Below are positions 50,280 to 59,228 of a stretch of DNA of 64,000 bases, piece after piece. The stretch comes from Clostridiaceae bacterium Marseille-Q3526 (lineage in GTDB: Bacteria; Bacillota; Clostridia; Lachnospirales; Lachnospiraceae). A model generated the notes under the pieces. That model made no database searches, had not been told where the DNA came from, and saw only the letters and a list, made by a program, of their open reading frames with translations. Each line of letters opens with the position of its first letter. Position 1 is the stretch's first letter. The stretch spans positions 62,001 to 126,000 of the forward strand of contig JAGTTS010000008.1 in NCBI GenBank assembly GCA_018223375.1, read 5' to 3'. The translations under genes were made by a program, and so were the position numbers.

Positions 50280-50948
50280 TTACCGTCCTTTCACTAGAGA
50301 AACCTGAAGAAAGTCTGCGATTTCTCCTGTATCAGCTGCTGTAAATACAGGAGAGAAGTGTTTTTCCCATGCTTCTTTTGTTTTGTAGCCGAAGCCAAAG
50401 GTGACGGCCATAAAGTCTGTTCCGGCCTCCTTCGCGCCGTTTCCGTCGGAGGAGGTATCCCCGATTAAGAGCGCCTCGTAGGGTTCAAGACCCAGGCCGC
50501 TGAGGCATTTTCGCAGCACGTCGGTCTTTGTCATCCTGCTTTCAAAATCACTGCCGCAGATGAGATCGCACAGCTTTGCAATGCCGAAATGCTCTAAAAT
50601 GGTGTGAGCGTAGTCCTCCCGCTTCAGCGTAGCCACGCCCACCAGAAAGCCCTGGTCCTTCAGGGCCTTTAAAAGCTCCAGAATGCCGTCGTAGGGCTTG
50701 GCCTTTAAAAGGTCCTTGTTCTTATACTGCTGGCGGAACACCTCCGTTGCCTCGTCCGCCTCCTGATCCGTCAGCCCGTAATGCTTCATCAGGGAACGCT
50801 TGACAGGGGGGCCGATAAAGGTGAGAAGAGTCTCCAGAGGCAGCTCCCGGTAGTTCATGGTCTTTATTGTGTGGCGGATGCTTGCCAGAACCCCTTCCGA
50901 GGTGTCCAGAAGCGTGCCGTCTAAATCGAAGATAATTCCTTTGTACAT
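50280..50948 (-). CDS. HAD-family phosphatase (PGP-like)
   Basis: Hydrolase of 222 residues. HAD motif I is FDLDGTLLDTSEG (about 7-19), motif II is VGVATLKR and motif IV is IGDTSSDGNGAKEAG. ATG at 50948 with GGAGG upstream makes it begin MYKGIIFDLDG, as the family does, and overlap the KdsB-like gene by 28 bases. Between a cytidylyltransferase and an aldolase it probably dephosphorylates a sugar-acid phosphate, as KdsC or NeuA-linked phosphatases do in other pathways. Confidence 0.85.
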   Translation of the reverse strand: MYKGIIFDLDGTLLDTSEGVLASIRHTIKTMNYRELPLETLLTFIGPPVKRSLMKHYGLTDQEADEATEVFRQQYKNKDLLKAKPYDGILELLKALKDQGFLVGVATLKREDYAHTILEHFGIAKLCDLICGSDFESRMTKTDVLRKCLSGLGLEPYEALLIGDTSSDGNGAKEAGTDFMAVTFGFGYKTKEAWEKHFSPVFTAADTGEIADFLQVSLVKGR

Positions 50949-51712
50949 GATAATCCTCCATTGATTGTGTTCAGTTGTTCTGCCATCAGGCGCACCTGCC
51001 GCAGATCTTTTTTTGTGTCCACCGACAGGGACGGGTGCCCCGTATTGACAAAGTATACGGGCACATTGTGTTCCAGAAAGCGGAGCAGATCGCACTCCTC
51101 GATGGTCTCTAAAGGGCCCTTCGGCGTGTCTGCAAAGAAATCTAGCGCTTTTCTGGTGTACACGCCGATGCTGGCAAACTTCTGATAGGTAAAATTCAGC
51201 TCTCCCTTGGGATAGGGGATGGGAATGCGGGAGGTGTAAAGCCCACGCCCGTCTTCCCCGCAGACCACCTTAATATTAGCGGTATCCATGGCCTCGGAGG
51301 GGGAGAGTACAGGTGCCATGGCGTTTACCACGAAGAGAGCGTCTTCTCTCTCCATTCGGTCAAGGGCCGCCTGAACCACAAGATCGATATCCTCCCCTGT
51401 AAGGAGGGGCTCGTCGCCGCCAATCATAACGTACAGGTCAGAAGGAATGGAGGCTGCCGCCTCCCGAAGCCGGGACGTGGGATTTTCATGGCTCGGATCT
51501 GTCATCAGGCAGGGAATGGAGAGGGATTCGCAGGCCTCTTTTATGTTGGGGCTTTCCGTAGCTGCGAAAATCCCTGTGAGCAGACGGGACTCTGAGGCGT
51601 GCTCGAATACATGGAGCAGCATGGGGCGTCCGTCTAAGAGAGCCAGAGGCTTTCCCGGAAAGCGGGTGGAGCCGTATCTGGCCGGAATAATGCCAGTAAT
51701 TTTCATATTCAT
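50921..51712 (-). CDS. KdsB-like CMP-sugar synthetase (cytidylyltransferase)
   Basis: Cytidylyltransferase of 263 residues. The N-terminus ITGIIPARYGSTRFPGKPL is the KdsB/CMP-NeuAc synthetase signature for CTP binding; GGDEPLLTGEDID and KFASIGVYTRKALDFF follow as in KdsB. It would transfer CMP to an ulosonic acid. Kdo itself is not expected in a Gram-positive, so a different keto-deoxy acid is likely. ATG at 51712 has AAAGG upstream. It heads a minus-strand operon with the HAD and aldolase genes, divergent from the TPP enzyme. Confidence 0.85.
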   Translation of the reverse strand: MNMKITGIIPARYGSTRFPGKPLALLDGRPMLLHVFEHASESRLLTGIFAATESPNIKEACESLSIPCLMTDPSHENPTSRLREAAASIPSDLYVMIGGDEPLLTGEDIDLVVQAALDRMEREDALFVVNAMAPVLSPSEAMDTANIKVVCGEDGRGLYTSRIPIPYPKGELNFTYQKFASIGVYTRKALDFFADTPKGPLETIEECDLLRFLEHNVPVYFVNTGHPSLSVDTKKDLRQVRLMAEQLNTINGGLSCTKELSSI

Positions 51713-51956
51713 CTGCCAGCCTTTCTAAAAATCTCACTTCATTATAAAAAGAATCCAGTTAAAAGACAAGGAAAACTGGTAAAAACCATGAAATCTTGTG
51801 GCAAATGTAAGAAAAAGTTTAATAGGCATTTATGGGAAATTGTGATATACTGAGCGTGGGTTTTTAGAAACTTAAAGATTTGTTCACATAACTGTAACAT
51901 ATGAAAAAATAGAACAAGCCGGATTCTGAATCCGGAAGGAGAGTAAGGAGAGCATC

Positions 51957-53882
51957 ATGCGGATAAAGGTATCCAACTATATCGCCCAGAAGCTTTTGGA
52001 GGCGGGAATTAAGGATGTGTTTATGATTACCGGAGGAGGCGCCATGCACCTGGACGACGCCCTGGGACATCAGGAGGGATTAAACTGTATTTATAACCAC
52101 CACGAGCAGGCCTGCGCCATGGCGGCCGAGGCCTATGCCAGAATTCACGGACAGATTGCGGCAGTCTGCGTCACCACAGGTCCGGGAGGAATCAACGCCA
52201 TGACAGGCGTGGCAGGCGGTTTTATGGACTCGATCCCCATGTTTATCGTTTCAGGACAGGTACGCTACGATACCATGTCACGCAGCACAGATCTGCACCT
52301 GAGAGCTATGGGAGACCAGGAGTTTGACATTACTGCCTCTGTGGCTAATATGACGAAATATACGGAGATGATCACAGATCCTATGAGAATCCGCTTCTGC
52401 ATGGAGAAGGCCCTGTACCTGGCCTATGCAGGCCGTCCTGGCCCTGTGTGGCTGGACGTGCCGTTAAATGTGCAGGCAGCCATGGTGGAGACAGAGGATC
52501 TGACTGGCTTCGATCCGGCAGACTACGAGGCGGGAGGAACCGGCTGGGCGAAAAAGAGTGAAGCCGAGATTCCTATGGATACAGCCGGCCAGGGCGAGTA
52601 CCGTGCACTTCTTCCTAAAAAGGTGGAGAAGGAGACGGCCAGAGAGATTATTAAGAAAATCCGGGCGGCCAGACGCCCTGTGATCAACGCAGGAAACGGA
52701 ATCAGAATCGCAGGAGCCCACGAGGTATTCATCCGCGTGGCAGAGGCGTTACAGATCCCGGTAGTGACGGGAGCGGACAGCATTGACTGCATCTGGGACG
52801 AGCACCCGCTGTACACCGGAAAAGGCGGAAACGTGGGAGACCGGGCCGGCAATTTTGCCATCCAGAACAGCGATCTGCTGCTTTCCCTGGGAAGCCGTTT
52901 AAGTTTCCGCCAGGTGGGCTACCGCTTCGATACATGGGCCAGAGAGGCCTACACAATCATCAACGATATCGACGCGGAGGAGCTGAAAAAGCCGACGCTT
53001 CACGTGGATATGCCGGTTCACGCAGACGTGAAGGATCTGCTGGAGACTATGGAGGAGGTTCTGAAGGAAGAAGAGCTTTCCAGGGACGCCATGGACGGGG
53101 AGACGCGGGAAGCTCAGGAGCAGTGGCTGGCTCAGTGCAGAACCTGGAAGGAGAAGTATCCGGTTGTGCTTCCACGCCATATGGAGGGAGGCACGGAGAC
53201 CGAGGCCAACGTGTACGCCTTTGCCCACGAACTGAGCGCAAGGCTTTTGGAAGATCAGATTGTGGTGGTGGGCAACGGATCCGCCAACGTAGTCTGCGGC
53301 CACGCCAACATTATGAAAAAGGGACAGCGGTTTATTTCCAACTCAGGAATCGCTTCCATGGGATATGGCCTGCCTGCCTCCATCGGAGCCTGCATTGCAG
53401 GATCTGACCACGATATTATCCTGGTGACGGGAGACGGAAGCATTCAGATGAACCTGCAGGAGCTCCAGACGGTAATAGGAAGATGGCTGCCCATCAAGAT
53501 TTTCGTGATCAACAACGGCGGCTATCACTCGATCCGCCAGACGCAGAAGAATTTCTTCGGCGAGCCGTTAATCGGAATCGGCGTGGACAGCCGGGATTTA
53601 ACCTTCCCAAGCATGGAAAAGCTGGCGTGGGCCTACGGCTTCCCCTATGTGTCCATCCACGGAAACAAGGAGCTGGACGAGAAGCTGGAGGAGGCGTTAG
53701 CTATCGACGGGCCGGTGATCTGCGAGGTATTTGTGACGCTGGACCAGAACTTTGAGCCTAAGTCAGCGGCCAAGAAGCTGCCGGACGGAACGATGGTATC
53801 CCCGCCATTAGAGGATCTGGCTCCGTTCCTTTCCGACGAGGAGATGGATGAAAATATGATCATCCCAAGGATTCAGAAATAG
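51957..53882 (+). CDS. Thiamine-pyrophosphate enzyme (acetolactate-synthase-like)
   Basis: TPP-dependent enzyme of 641 residues. The catalytic Glu lies in YNHHEQACAMAAEAYA (about residue 49) and the TPP/Mg motif is GDGSIQMNLQELQ through INNGG (about 485-520). Other glycan loci use such enzymes (YerE of yersiniose synthesis) to add a two-carbon unit from pyruvate to a keto sugar, and the neighbour at 53905 is a possible reductase partner. GGAGA precedes ATG. Upstream, TGATATACT near 51843-51851 resembles an extended -10. True substrates are unknown. Confidence 0.82.
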   Translation: MRIKVSNYIAQKLLEAGIKDVFMITGGGAMHLDDALGHQEGLNCIYNHHEQACAMAAEAYARIHGQIAAVCVTTGPGGINAMTGVAGGFMDSIPMFIVSGQVRYDTMSRSTDLHLRAMGDQEFDITASVANMTKYTEMITDPMRIRFCMEKALYLAYAGRPGPVWLDVPLNVQAAMVETEDLTGFDPADYEAGGTGWAKKSEAEIPMDTAGQGEYRALLPKKVEKETAREIIKKIRAARRPVINAGNGIRIAGAHEVFIRVAEALQIPVVTGADSIDCIWDEHPLYTGKGGNVGDRAGNFAIQNSDLLLSLGSRLSFRQVGYRFDTWAREAYTIINDIDAEELKKPTLHVDMPVHADVKDLLETMEEVLKEEELSRDAMDGETREAQEQWLAQCRTWKEKYPVVLPRHMEGGTETEANVYAFAHELSARLLEDQIVVVGNGSANVVCGHANIMKKGQRFISNSGIASMGYGLPASIGACIAGSDHDIILVTGDGSIQMNLQELQTVIGRWLPIKIFVINNGGYHSIRQTQKNFFGEPLIGIGVDSRDLTFPSMEKLAWAYGFPYVSIHGNKELDEKLEEALAIDGPVICEVFVTLDQNFEPKSAAKKLPDGTMVSPPLEDLAPFLSDEEMDENMIIPRIQK

Positions 53883-53904
53883 CAGGAGAGAAAGGCGGCC
53901 ATAT

Positions 53905-54846
53905 ATGAAGATAGTTGCTACAGGAGCGACCAGCTTTGTGGGAAGCGGGGCTGTGAAGGCCCTTCTGGAGCGCGGGCATAAGGTTTACGCAGTGCTGAGA
54001 AAGGGATCCTCCAAGGCAGACAGGCTTCTGATAAACGGAGCCATGCCGGAAAACCTGGTGATTCTGGAGGAGGATCTGGGAAGCCTTGAGCGCCTGGCAG
54101 AGCAGATTCCAGAGCCCTGCGACGTGTTCCTGCATATGGGATGGAAGGGGGCGGGAAGCGATTCCAGGTCGGCCGCGGCCATCCAGGAGGAAAATGCCAA
54201 AGATTCCCTGAATGCTGTGCAGGCGGCGAAAGCTCTCGGCTGCAGACGTTTCGTTTTCACCGGTTCCCAGGCGGAGTACGGCGTCCACGACGCGCTGATG
54301 AACGAGGAGACCGGGTGCCGTCCCACATCCCCCTACGGGGAGGCGAAGCTTAAGGTGCGGATTGAGGCGGAGGCCCTCTGCAGAAAGCTGTCCATGGACT
54401 ACGGTCACGCCAGAATTTTCAGCACCTACGGAATCGGCGATCACCCCTGGTCCCTTCTCTCCACCTGTGTAAACACCTTCCTGTCAGGAGGCGTGATGGA
54501 GATGGGGGCCTGCACCCAGGACTGGAATTTCATGTACATTGACGACGCGGGAAGGGCTGTGGCCATGCTCTGCGAGTATCAGAAAAGCCTGATGGAGCAG
54601 GGATGCGTCTACAACCTGGGAGGCCCCATGGACGAGACAGGCCCTCTGAAACACTTTGTGGAAACGGTGTACGAGATGTGCGGAAGGAAGGGAAGCTGCG
54701 TGTACGGAGTGAGAAAGCCTAACGCGGAGGGCGTCGTGAACCTGATTCCCGATCTGACGAAGATGAAGCGGGTGATCGGATGGGAGCCCAGAGTCAGATT
54801 CCGGGACGGAATGGCCCGGGTCATTGAGAGCGTCCGCCCATCTTAA
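53905..54846 (+). CDS. NAD-dependent epimerase/dehydratase-like sugar enzyme
   Basis: Extended SDR of 313 residues. The NAD loop is GATSFVGSGAV (about 7-17), with a catalytic FTGSQAEYG segment and YxxxK in SPYGEAKLK (about 145). It starts 22 bases after the TPP enzyme, so both are in one operon. By analogy with YerF, the reductase partner of YerE, it could reduce the branched product. Epimerase or dehydratase activity is equally possible from sequence. Confidence 0.85.
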   Translation: MKIVATGATSFVGSGAVKALLERGHKVYAVLRKGSSKADRLLINGAMPENLVILEEDLGSLERLAEQIPEPCDVFLHMGWKGAGSDSRSAAAIQEENAKDSLNAVQAAKALGCRRFVFTGSQAEYGVHDALMNEETGCRPTSPYGEAKLKVRIEAEALCRKLSMDYGHARIFSTYGIGDHPWSLLSTCVNTFLSGGVMEMGACTQDWNFMYIDDAGRAVAMLCEYQKSLMEQGCVYNLGGPMDETGPLKHFVETVYEMCGRKGSCVYGVRKPNAEGVVNLIPDLTKMKRVIGWEPRVRFRDGMARVIESVRPS

Positions 54847-54965
54847 GAAAAATGTCCCTTGTAAATTCCTCCGCATAAGATTAGAATAATAGAAAATCCT
54901 GCAGGACGGGCCTGGGGCGTACCATGCCCGTTCTGAAGAGGGACAGGAAGAGAGAACGATTGACA

Positions 54966-55979
54966 ATGAAAAAAATCAGCATTTTAATTCCCTGCTACAA
55001 CGAGGAAGAGAATGTAGGACCCATCAGCCAGGCTGTGGTGGAGACCATGACAAGGGAGCTGCCGGAGTACGACTATGAGCTGGTGTTTATTGATAATGAT
55101 TCCACAGACCAGACCCGCCCCATTCTCAGGGAGCTGTGCAGACAGAATCCGAGGATTAAGGCGATTTTCAACGCCAAGAACTTCGGGCAGTTCAATTCCC
55201 CCTACTACGGACTTCTCCAGGTGACGGGAGACTGCGTGATCAGTATGGTGGCTGATTTCCAGGATCCAGTGGAGCTGATCCCCCAGTATGTGAGAGAGTG
55301 GGAGAAGGGCTATAAGATCGTCATCGGAATCAAGACGGGAAGCAAGGAAAATCCCGTTATGTACTGGCTGAGAAGCTGCTACTACAAGATGATCAAAAAG
55401 CTGTCCGACGTGGAGCAGATCGAGCATTTTACTGGTTCTGGACTCTACGACAGAGAGTTTATCGAGGTGCTGAGACGGCTGGACGATCCGACTCCGTTTC
55501 TCAGAGGCATTGTGGCGGAGCTGGGCTATAAGAGGAAGGAAATCCCCTATGTGCAGCCTCAGAGAAGAGCCGGAAAGACTCACAACAATTTTTACCGTCT
55601 TTACGATGCGGCCATGCTGAGCATTACCTCCTACACAAAGGTGGGGCTGAGGCTGGCTACGATTTTCGGCAGTATCTGCGCCGGTATCAGTATTGCGGTG
55701 GCTTTCGTGTATTTGATTTTAAAGCTGCTTCACTGGAACGATTTTCCGGCAGGCATGGCGCCTGTGCTGATCGGCATGTGCTTCCTGGGATCTGTGCAGA
55801 TCTTCTTTATCGGTCTGGTGGGAGAGTACATTTTGTCCATCAACGCCAGGGTGATGAAGCGCCCTCTGGTGGTGGAGGAGGAGCGCCTGAATTTTGACAG
55901 CCCGGACGCCCAGGGAACCGAGAGGGAGAACGAGGAGACGGAGAAAGCCTTAAAGCAGGAGAAGAAGCATGAAATTTAA
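54966..55979 (+). CDS. GT2 glycosyltransferase with two C-terminal membrane helices (GtrB-like)
   Basis: Glycosyltransferase of 337 residues. The GT-A domain starts ISILIPCYNEEENVG; FIDNDSTDQT and ADFQDP hold the metal/nucleotide-binding acids. Two membrane helices follow at about 235-262 and 272-297. This is the layout of DPM1/GtrB enzymes that load a sugar onto undecaprenyl phosphate. ATG at 54966 is chosen; the ribosome site is weak (GGAAGAGAG). A hairpin, CAGGACGGGC with GCCCGTTCTG (54902-54935), precedes it. The next gene overlaps its end by 11 bases. Confidence 0.88.
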   Translation: MKKISILIPCYNEEENVGPISQAVVETMTRELPEYDYELVFIDNDSTDQTRPILRELCRQNPRIKAIFNAKNFGQFNSPYYGLLQVTGDCVISMVADFQDPVELIPQYVREWEKGYKIVIGIKTGSKENPVMYWLRSCYYKMIKKLSDVEQIEHFTGSGLYDREFIEVLRRLDDPTPFLRGIVAELGYKRKEIPYVQPQRRAGKTHNNFYRLYDAAMLSITSYTKVGLRLATIFGSICAGISIAVAFVYLILKLLHWNDFPAGMAPVLIGMCFLGSVQIFFIGLVGEYILSINARVMKRPLVVEEERLNFDSPDAQGTERENEETEKALKQEKKHEI

Positions 55980-58155
55980 CGTAGATGTGGTGAGAATCCG
56001 CGAAAATTCCATACAGCTGAACGGATGGGCCATCGGAAAGACTCCGGAGGCCGCCATTTCCTATGACGTGGAGGATGAAAATCATAAGCATCTGGAGCAC
56101 AAGTATGTGGCCACCAGAAGAGACGACGTCAGCCAGATTTACTTTGGAAGCGTGATTGACAGAGAGTTTGGCTTTGATATCCAGTTTCCCTATGAGAGGG
56201 GAAAGGATTATTATCTGGTAATCCGGGGCGAGGGCCGCAGAATCCGGGTCAAATACAATGAAGATCTGATTGCAAAGCGCAGCAGCGTGGCCCACAAGAA
56301 GATGCAGAAAATCAGGGATCTGATGAATATGGAAACGGTCCGGGTGGCCTATGACTTCTGGAAGGAGAACGGACTGAGGGCCCTGATCAAAAAGTCAAAG
56401 CACAAGATCCAGGGCATTGACAACGACTACGACTACGCCGAGTGGTACGATCTCACAAAGCCCACAGAGGAGGAGCTGGCGGCCCAGAGAACGGCAGTGT
56501 TTGAGTATATGCCAAAGCTTTCTGTGGTGATTCCAGCCTACAAGACGCCGGAGCGGTATTTAAAGGAAATGCTCAACTCCATTCTGGCCCAGACCTACGA
56601 AAACTGGGAGATCTGCATTGCAGACGGAAGCCCGGCGGGAGAGAGCTGCGAGCGGGTATTAAAGCGCTACGCGGAGCAGGACCGCCGTTTTAAATATGTG
56701 ATTTTAGGAGAGAACAAGGGAATTTCCGGCAATACAAACGCGGCCATGGATATGGCGGCAGGAGACTTTATCGTGCTGGCGGATCACGACGATACCCTTC
56801 CTCCCCACGCCCTCTACGAGGTGGTGAAGGCCATCAACGAGCATCCGGAGGCAGACGTGATTTACTCGGACGAGGACAAGATGGACATGGACGGCGGGGC
56901 GCTGTTCGATCCCCACTTTAAACCGGATTTTAACATTGATCTGCTTCGGAGCGTCAACTATATCTGCCATCTGTTTGTGGTCAGCCACGATCTGGCGGCC
57001 AGAACAGGAGGATTCCGCCAGGAATTCGACGGAGCCCAGGACTATGACTTTATTTTCCGGTGTGTGGAGTCGGCGGGACAGGTTTACCACATTCCCAAGG
57101 TGCTCTACCACTGGCGCTGCCACCAGAACTCTACGGCCAGCAACCCGGAGAGCAAGCTCTACGCTTTCGAGGCAGGTTCGAGAGCCATTATGGCCCACTA
57201 TGACCGTGTGGGAATCCAGGCGGAGCGTGTGGAAAAGGGCGTGGACTACGGCATTTACCACTCGATTTACAGGATTCAGGGAGAACCGCTGGTCTCTGTG
57301 ATTATCCCGAACAAGGATCACAGGCAGGATCTGGATCTCTGCATCCGCTCTATTATGGAGAAGGCTTCCTACCGGAATCTGGAGTTTGTGGTGGTGGAGA
57401 ACAACAGCCAGGATCCGGAGACTTTCGCCTACTATGAGAAGCTTCAGAAGGAATTTCCAAATGTCCGGGTAGTGAAGTGGGAGAGAGAGTTCAACTACTC
57501 TGCCATCAATAATTTCGGCGTCACTTTTGCAAAGGGAGAATACCTGCTGTTCTTAAATAACGATACGGAGCCTATTGAGCCGCGTTTCATTGAGGAGATG
57601 CTGGGACTGTGCCAGAGAGACGACGTGGGCGTGGTGGGGGCCAGACTGCTGTACCAGGACGACACCATTCAGCACGCCGGCGTGGTCGTAGGATTCGGCG
57701 GCATTGCCGGCCACACCTTTATCGGACTGCACAAGGCGGAGAACAGCTATTTCCACCGGGCTATGAGCACCCAGGACTACAGCGCTGTGACGGCCGCCTG
57801 CATGATGAGCAAGAAGAGCCTGTTCGAGGAAGTGGGAGGCTTTACAGAGGAGCTGGCAGTGGCCTTTAACGATATTGACTATTGTATGAAGGTGAGAGCC
57901 GCCGGAAAGCTGGTGGTCTATAATCCGTACGCTCTTTTGTACCACTACGAGTCAAAATCCAGAGGTCTGGAGGACACGCCGGAGAAGATTGCCCGGTTCA
58001 ACAGGGAGATCCGGATTTTCTCAGAGCGGTGGCCGAAAATTCTGGAAGAGGGCGATCCCTATTACAACCCGAACCTGACCCTCAGAAAGTCTAATTTCGC
58101 TCTCCGGGATCTGAAGAAGGAGGCAATCGGAGAGCCTTATAAGCTGGAGATCTAA
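55969..58155 (+). CDS. Two-domain GT2 glycosyltransferase
   Basis: Large glycosyltransferase of 728 residues. An N-terminal beta-rich domain (about 1-110) and a helical linker lead to two GT-A domains. The first starts LSVVIPAYKTPERYL (about 184), with LADHDDTLPPHA and SDEDKMD. The second starts VSVIIPNKDHRQDLD (about 443), with LFLNNDTEP. Both keep their acidic motifs, so both may be active on alternating linkages, as in dual-domain rhamnan or O-antigen synthases. GGAG lies before the start inside the previous gene. Confidence 0.88.
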   Translation: MKFNVDVVRIRENSIQLNGWAIGKTPEAAISYDVEDENHKHLEHKYVATRRDDVSQIYFGSVIDREFGFDIQFPYERGKDYYLVIRGEGRRIRVKYNEDLIAKRSSVAHKKMQKIRDLMNMETVRVAYDFWKENGLRALIKKSKHKIQGIDNDYDYAEWYDLTKPTEEELAAQRTAVFEYMPKLSVVIPAYKTPERYLKEMLNSILAQTYENWEICIADGSPAGESCERVLKRYAEQDRRFKYVILGENKGISGNTNAAMDMAAGDFIVLADHDDTLPPHALYEVVKAINEHPEADVIYSDEDKMDMDGGALFDPHFKPDFNIDLLRSVNYICHLFVVSHDLAARTGGFRQEFDGAQDYDFIFRCVESAGQVYHIPKVLYHWRCHQNSTASNPESKLYAFEAGSRAIMAHYDRVGIQAERVEKGVDYGIYHSIYRIQGEPLVSVIIPNKDHRQDLDLCIRSIMEKASYRNLEFVVVENNSQDPETFAYYEKLQKEFPNVRVVKWEREFNYSAINNFGVTFAKGEYLLFLNNDTEPIEPRFIEEMLGLCQRDDVGVVGARLLYQDDTIQHAGVVVGFGGIAGHTFIGLHKAENSYFHRAMSTQDYSAVTAACMMSKKSLFEEVGGFTEELAVAFNDIDYCMKVRAAGKLVVYNPYALLYHYESKSRGLEDTPEKIARFNREIRIFSERWPKILEEGDPYYNPNLTLRKSNFALRDLKKEAIGEPYKLEI

Positions 58156-58195
58156 GGCCTTAACAGAAGAGACCTGGAAAATAAGAGGAAGAGAT

Positions 58196-59191
58196 ATGAC
58201 TGCGACTGTAACTGTGATTATTCCCAATTACAATGGGATGAAATTTCTGGAGCCGTGCTTTGAGGCCCTGAAGGCCCAGACCTACAGGAATTTTAAGATT
58301 CTGATGGTGGACAACGGATCCAGCGACGGAAGCAAGGAGTGGCTGAAGGCGCAGGGCGTGGACACGATTTTTCTGGAGGAGAACACCGGATTTTCCGGCG
58401 CGGTGAACATTGGAATCAAGGCGGCTGACACGCCCTATGTGATTCTGCTTAACAACGACACCAAGGCGGACGAGTACTATGTGGCGGAGATGGTGAAGGC
58501 CATCGAGCGGTCGCCGAAAATCTTCTCTGTCAGCAGCAGGATGATTCAGATGTATCACCCGGACCTTATGGACGACGCGGGAGATATGTACTGTATCCTG
58601 GGCTGGGCCTACCAGAGGGGGATTGGACAGAGCGTAAAGAAATACAGACGTTCCAGGCGGGTATTTTCCGCCTGCGCCGGAGCCGCCATCTACCGCAGAG
58701 AGGTATTCGAGCAGATCGGTTATTTCGACGAGATGCATTTCGCCTACCTGGAGGATCTGGACGTGGGCTACCGGGCCAGAATTTACGGATATGACAATGT
58801 ATACTGTCCTGCGGCAGTGGTTTACCACGTGGGAAGCGGAACCAGCGGTTCCAAGTACAATGCATTTAAGGTAAAGCTGGCGGCCAGAAACAGCGTATAT
58901 TTAAATTATAAAAATATGCCGCTTCCCCAGCTTGTGTTAAACGCGGCGCCTCTTGCCCTGGGCATGGCGGTAAAGCGGGGGTTTTTTAAGAAAATCGGTT
59001 TTGAGAAGGAATATATGGAAGGCCTGAAAGAGGGATTTTCTACAGTGAAGCGCTGCAGGAAGGTTCTCTTTTGCAGAGAGCATTTGAAAAATTATCTCCA
59101 GATTGAGATGGAGCTTATAGCGGGCCTTTTTATCTATACATGGGAATTTGCATCCAGAAAGCTGTCCGGCAGAAACACGCGGGAGAGCTGA
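58196..59191 (+). CDS. GT2 family glycosyltransferase (rhamnosyltransferase-like)
   Basis: Glycosyltransferase of 331 residues with one GT-A domain. It begins VTVIIPNYNGMKFLEPC; VDNGSSDGSKEW and LLNNDTKAD follow, and FAYLEDLDVGYRARIYG is the acceptor/metal segment typical of WcaA/rhamnosyl enzymes. The C-terminus (about 245-320) is basic and amphipathic and may lie on the membrane. GAGGAAGAG precedes ATG. It completes a run of three GT2 genes in the locus. Confidence 0.88.
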   Translation: MTATVTVIIPNYNGMKFLEPCFEALKAQTYRNFKILMVDNGSSDGSKEWLKAQGVDTIFLEENTGFSGAVNIGIKAADTPYVILLNNDTKADEYYVAEMVKAIERSPKIFSVSSRMIQMYHPDLMDDAGDMYCILGWAYQRGIGQSVKKYRRSRRVFSACAGAAIYRREVFEQIGYFDEMHFAYLEDLDVGYRARIYGYDNVYCPAAVVYHVGSGTSGSKYNAFKVKLAARNSVYLNYKNMPLPQLVLNAAPLALGMAVKRGFFKKIGFEKEYMEGLKEGFSTVKRCRKVLFCREHLKNYLQIEMELIAGLFIYTWEFASRKLSGRNTRES

Positions 59192-59228
59192 CGGAGGGTG
59201 CGGTTAAGTCAGTTTCAAATACAAGGGG

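Noticed and set aside
50921..51712. KdsB-like gene as evidence for Kdo and lipopolysaccharide
   Set aside because: No other Kdo or lipid A genes are present and all other traits, such as LCP proteins and the ECF/RsiV pair, point to a Gram-positive cell; a different sugar acid is more likely.
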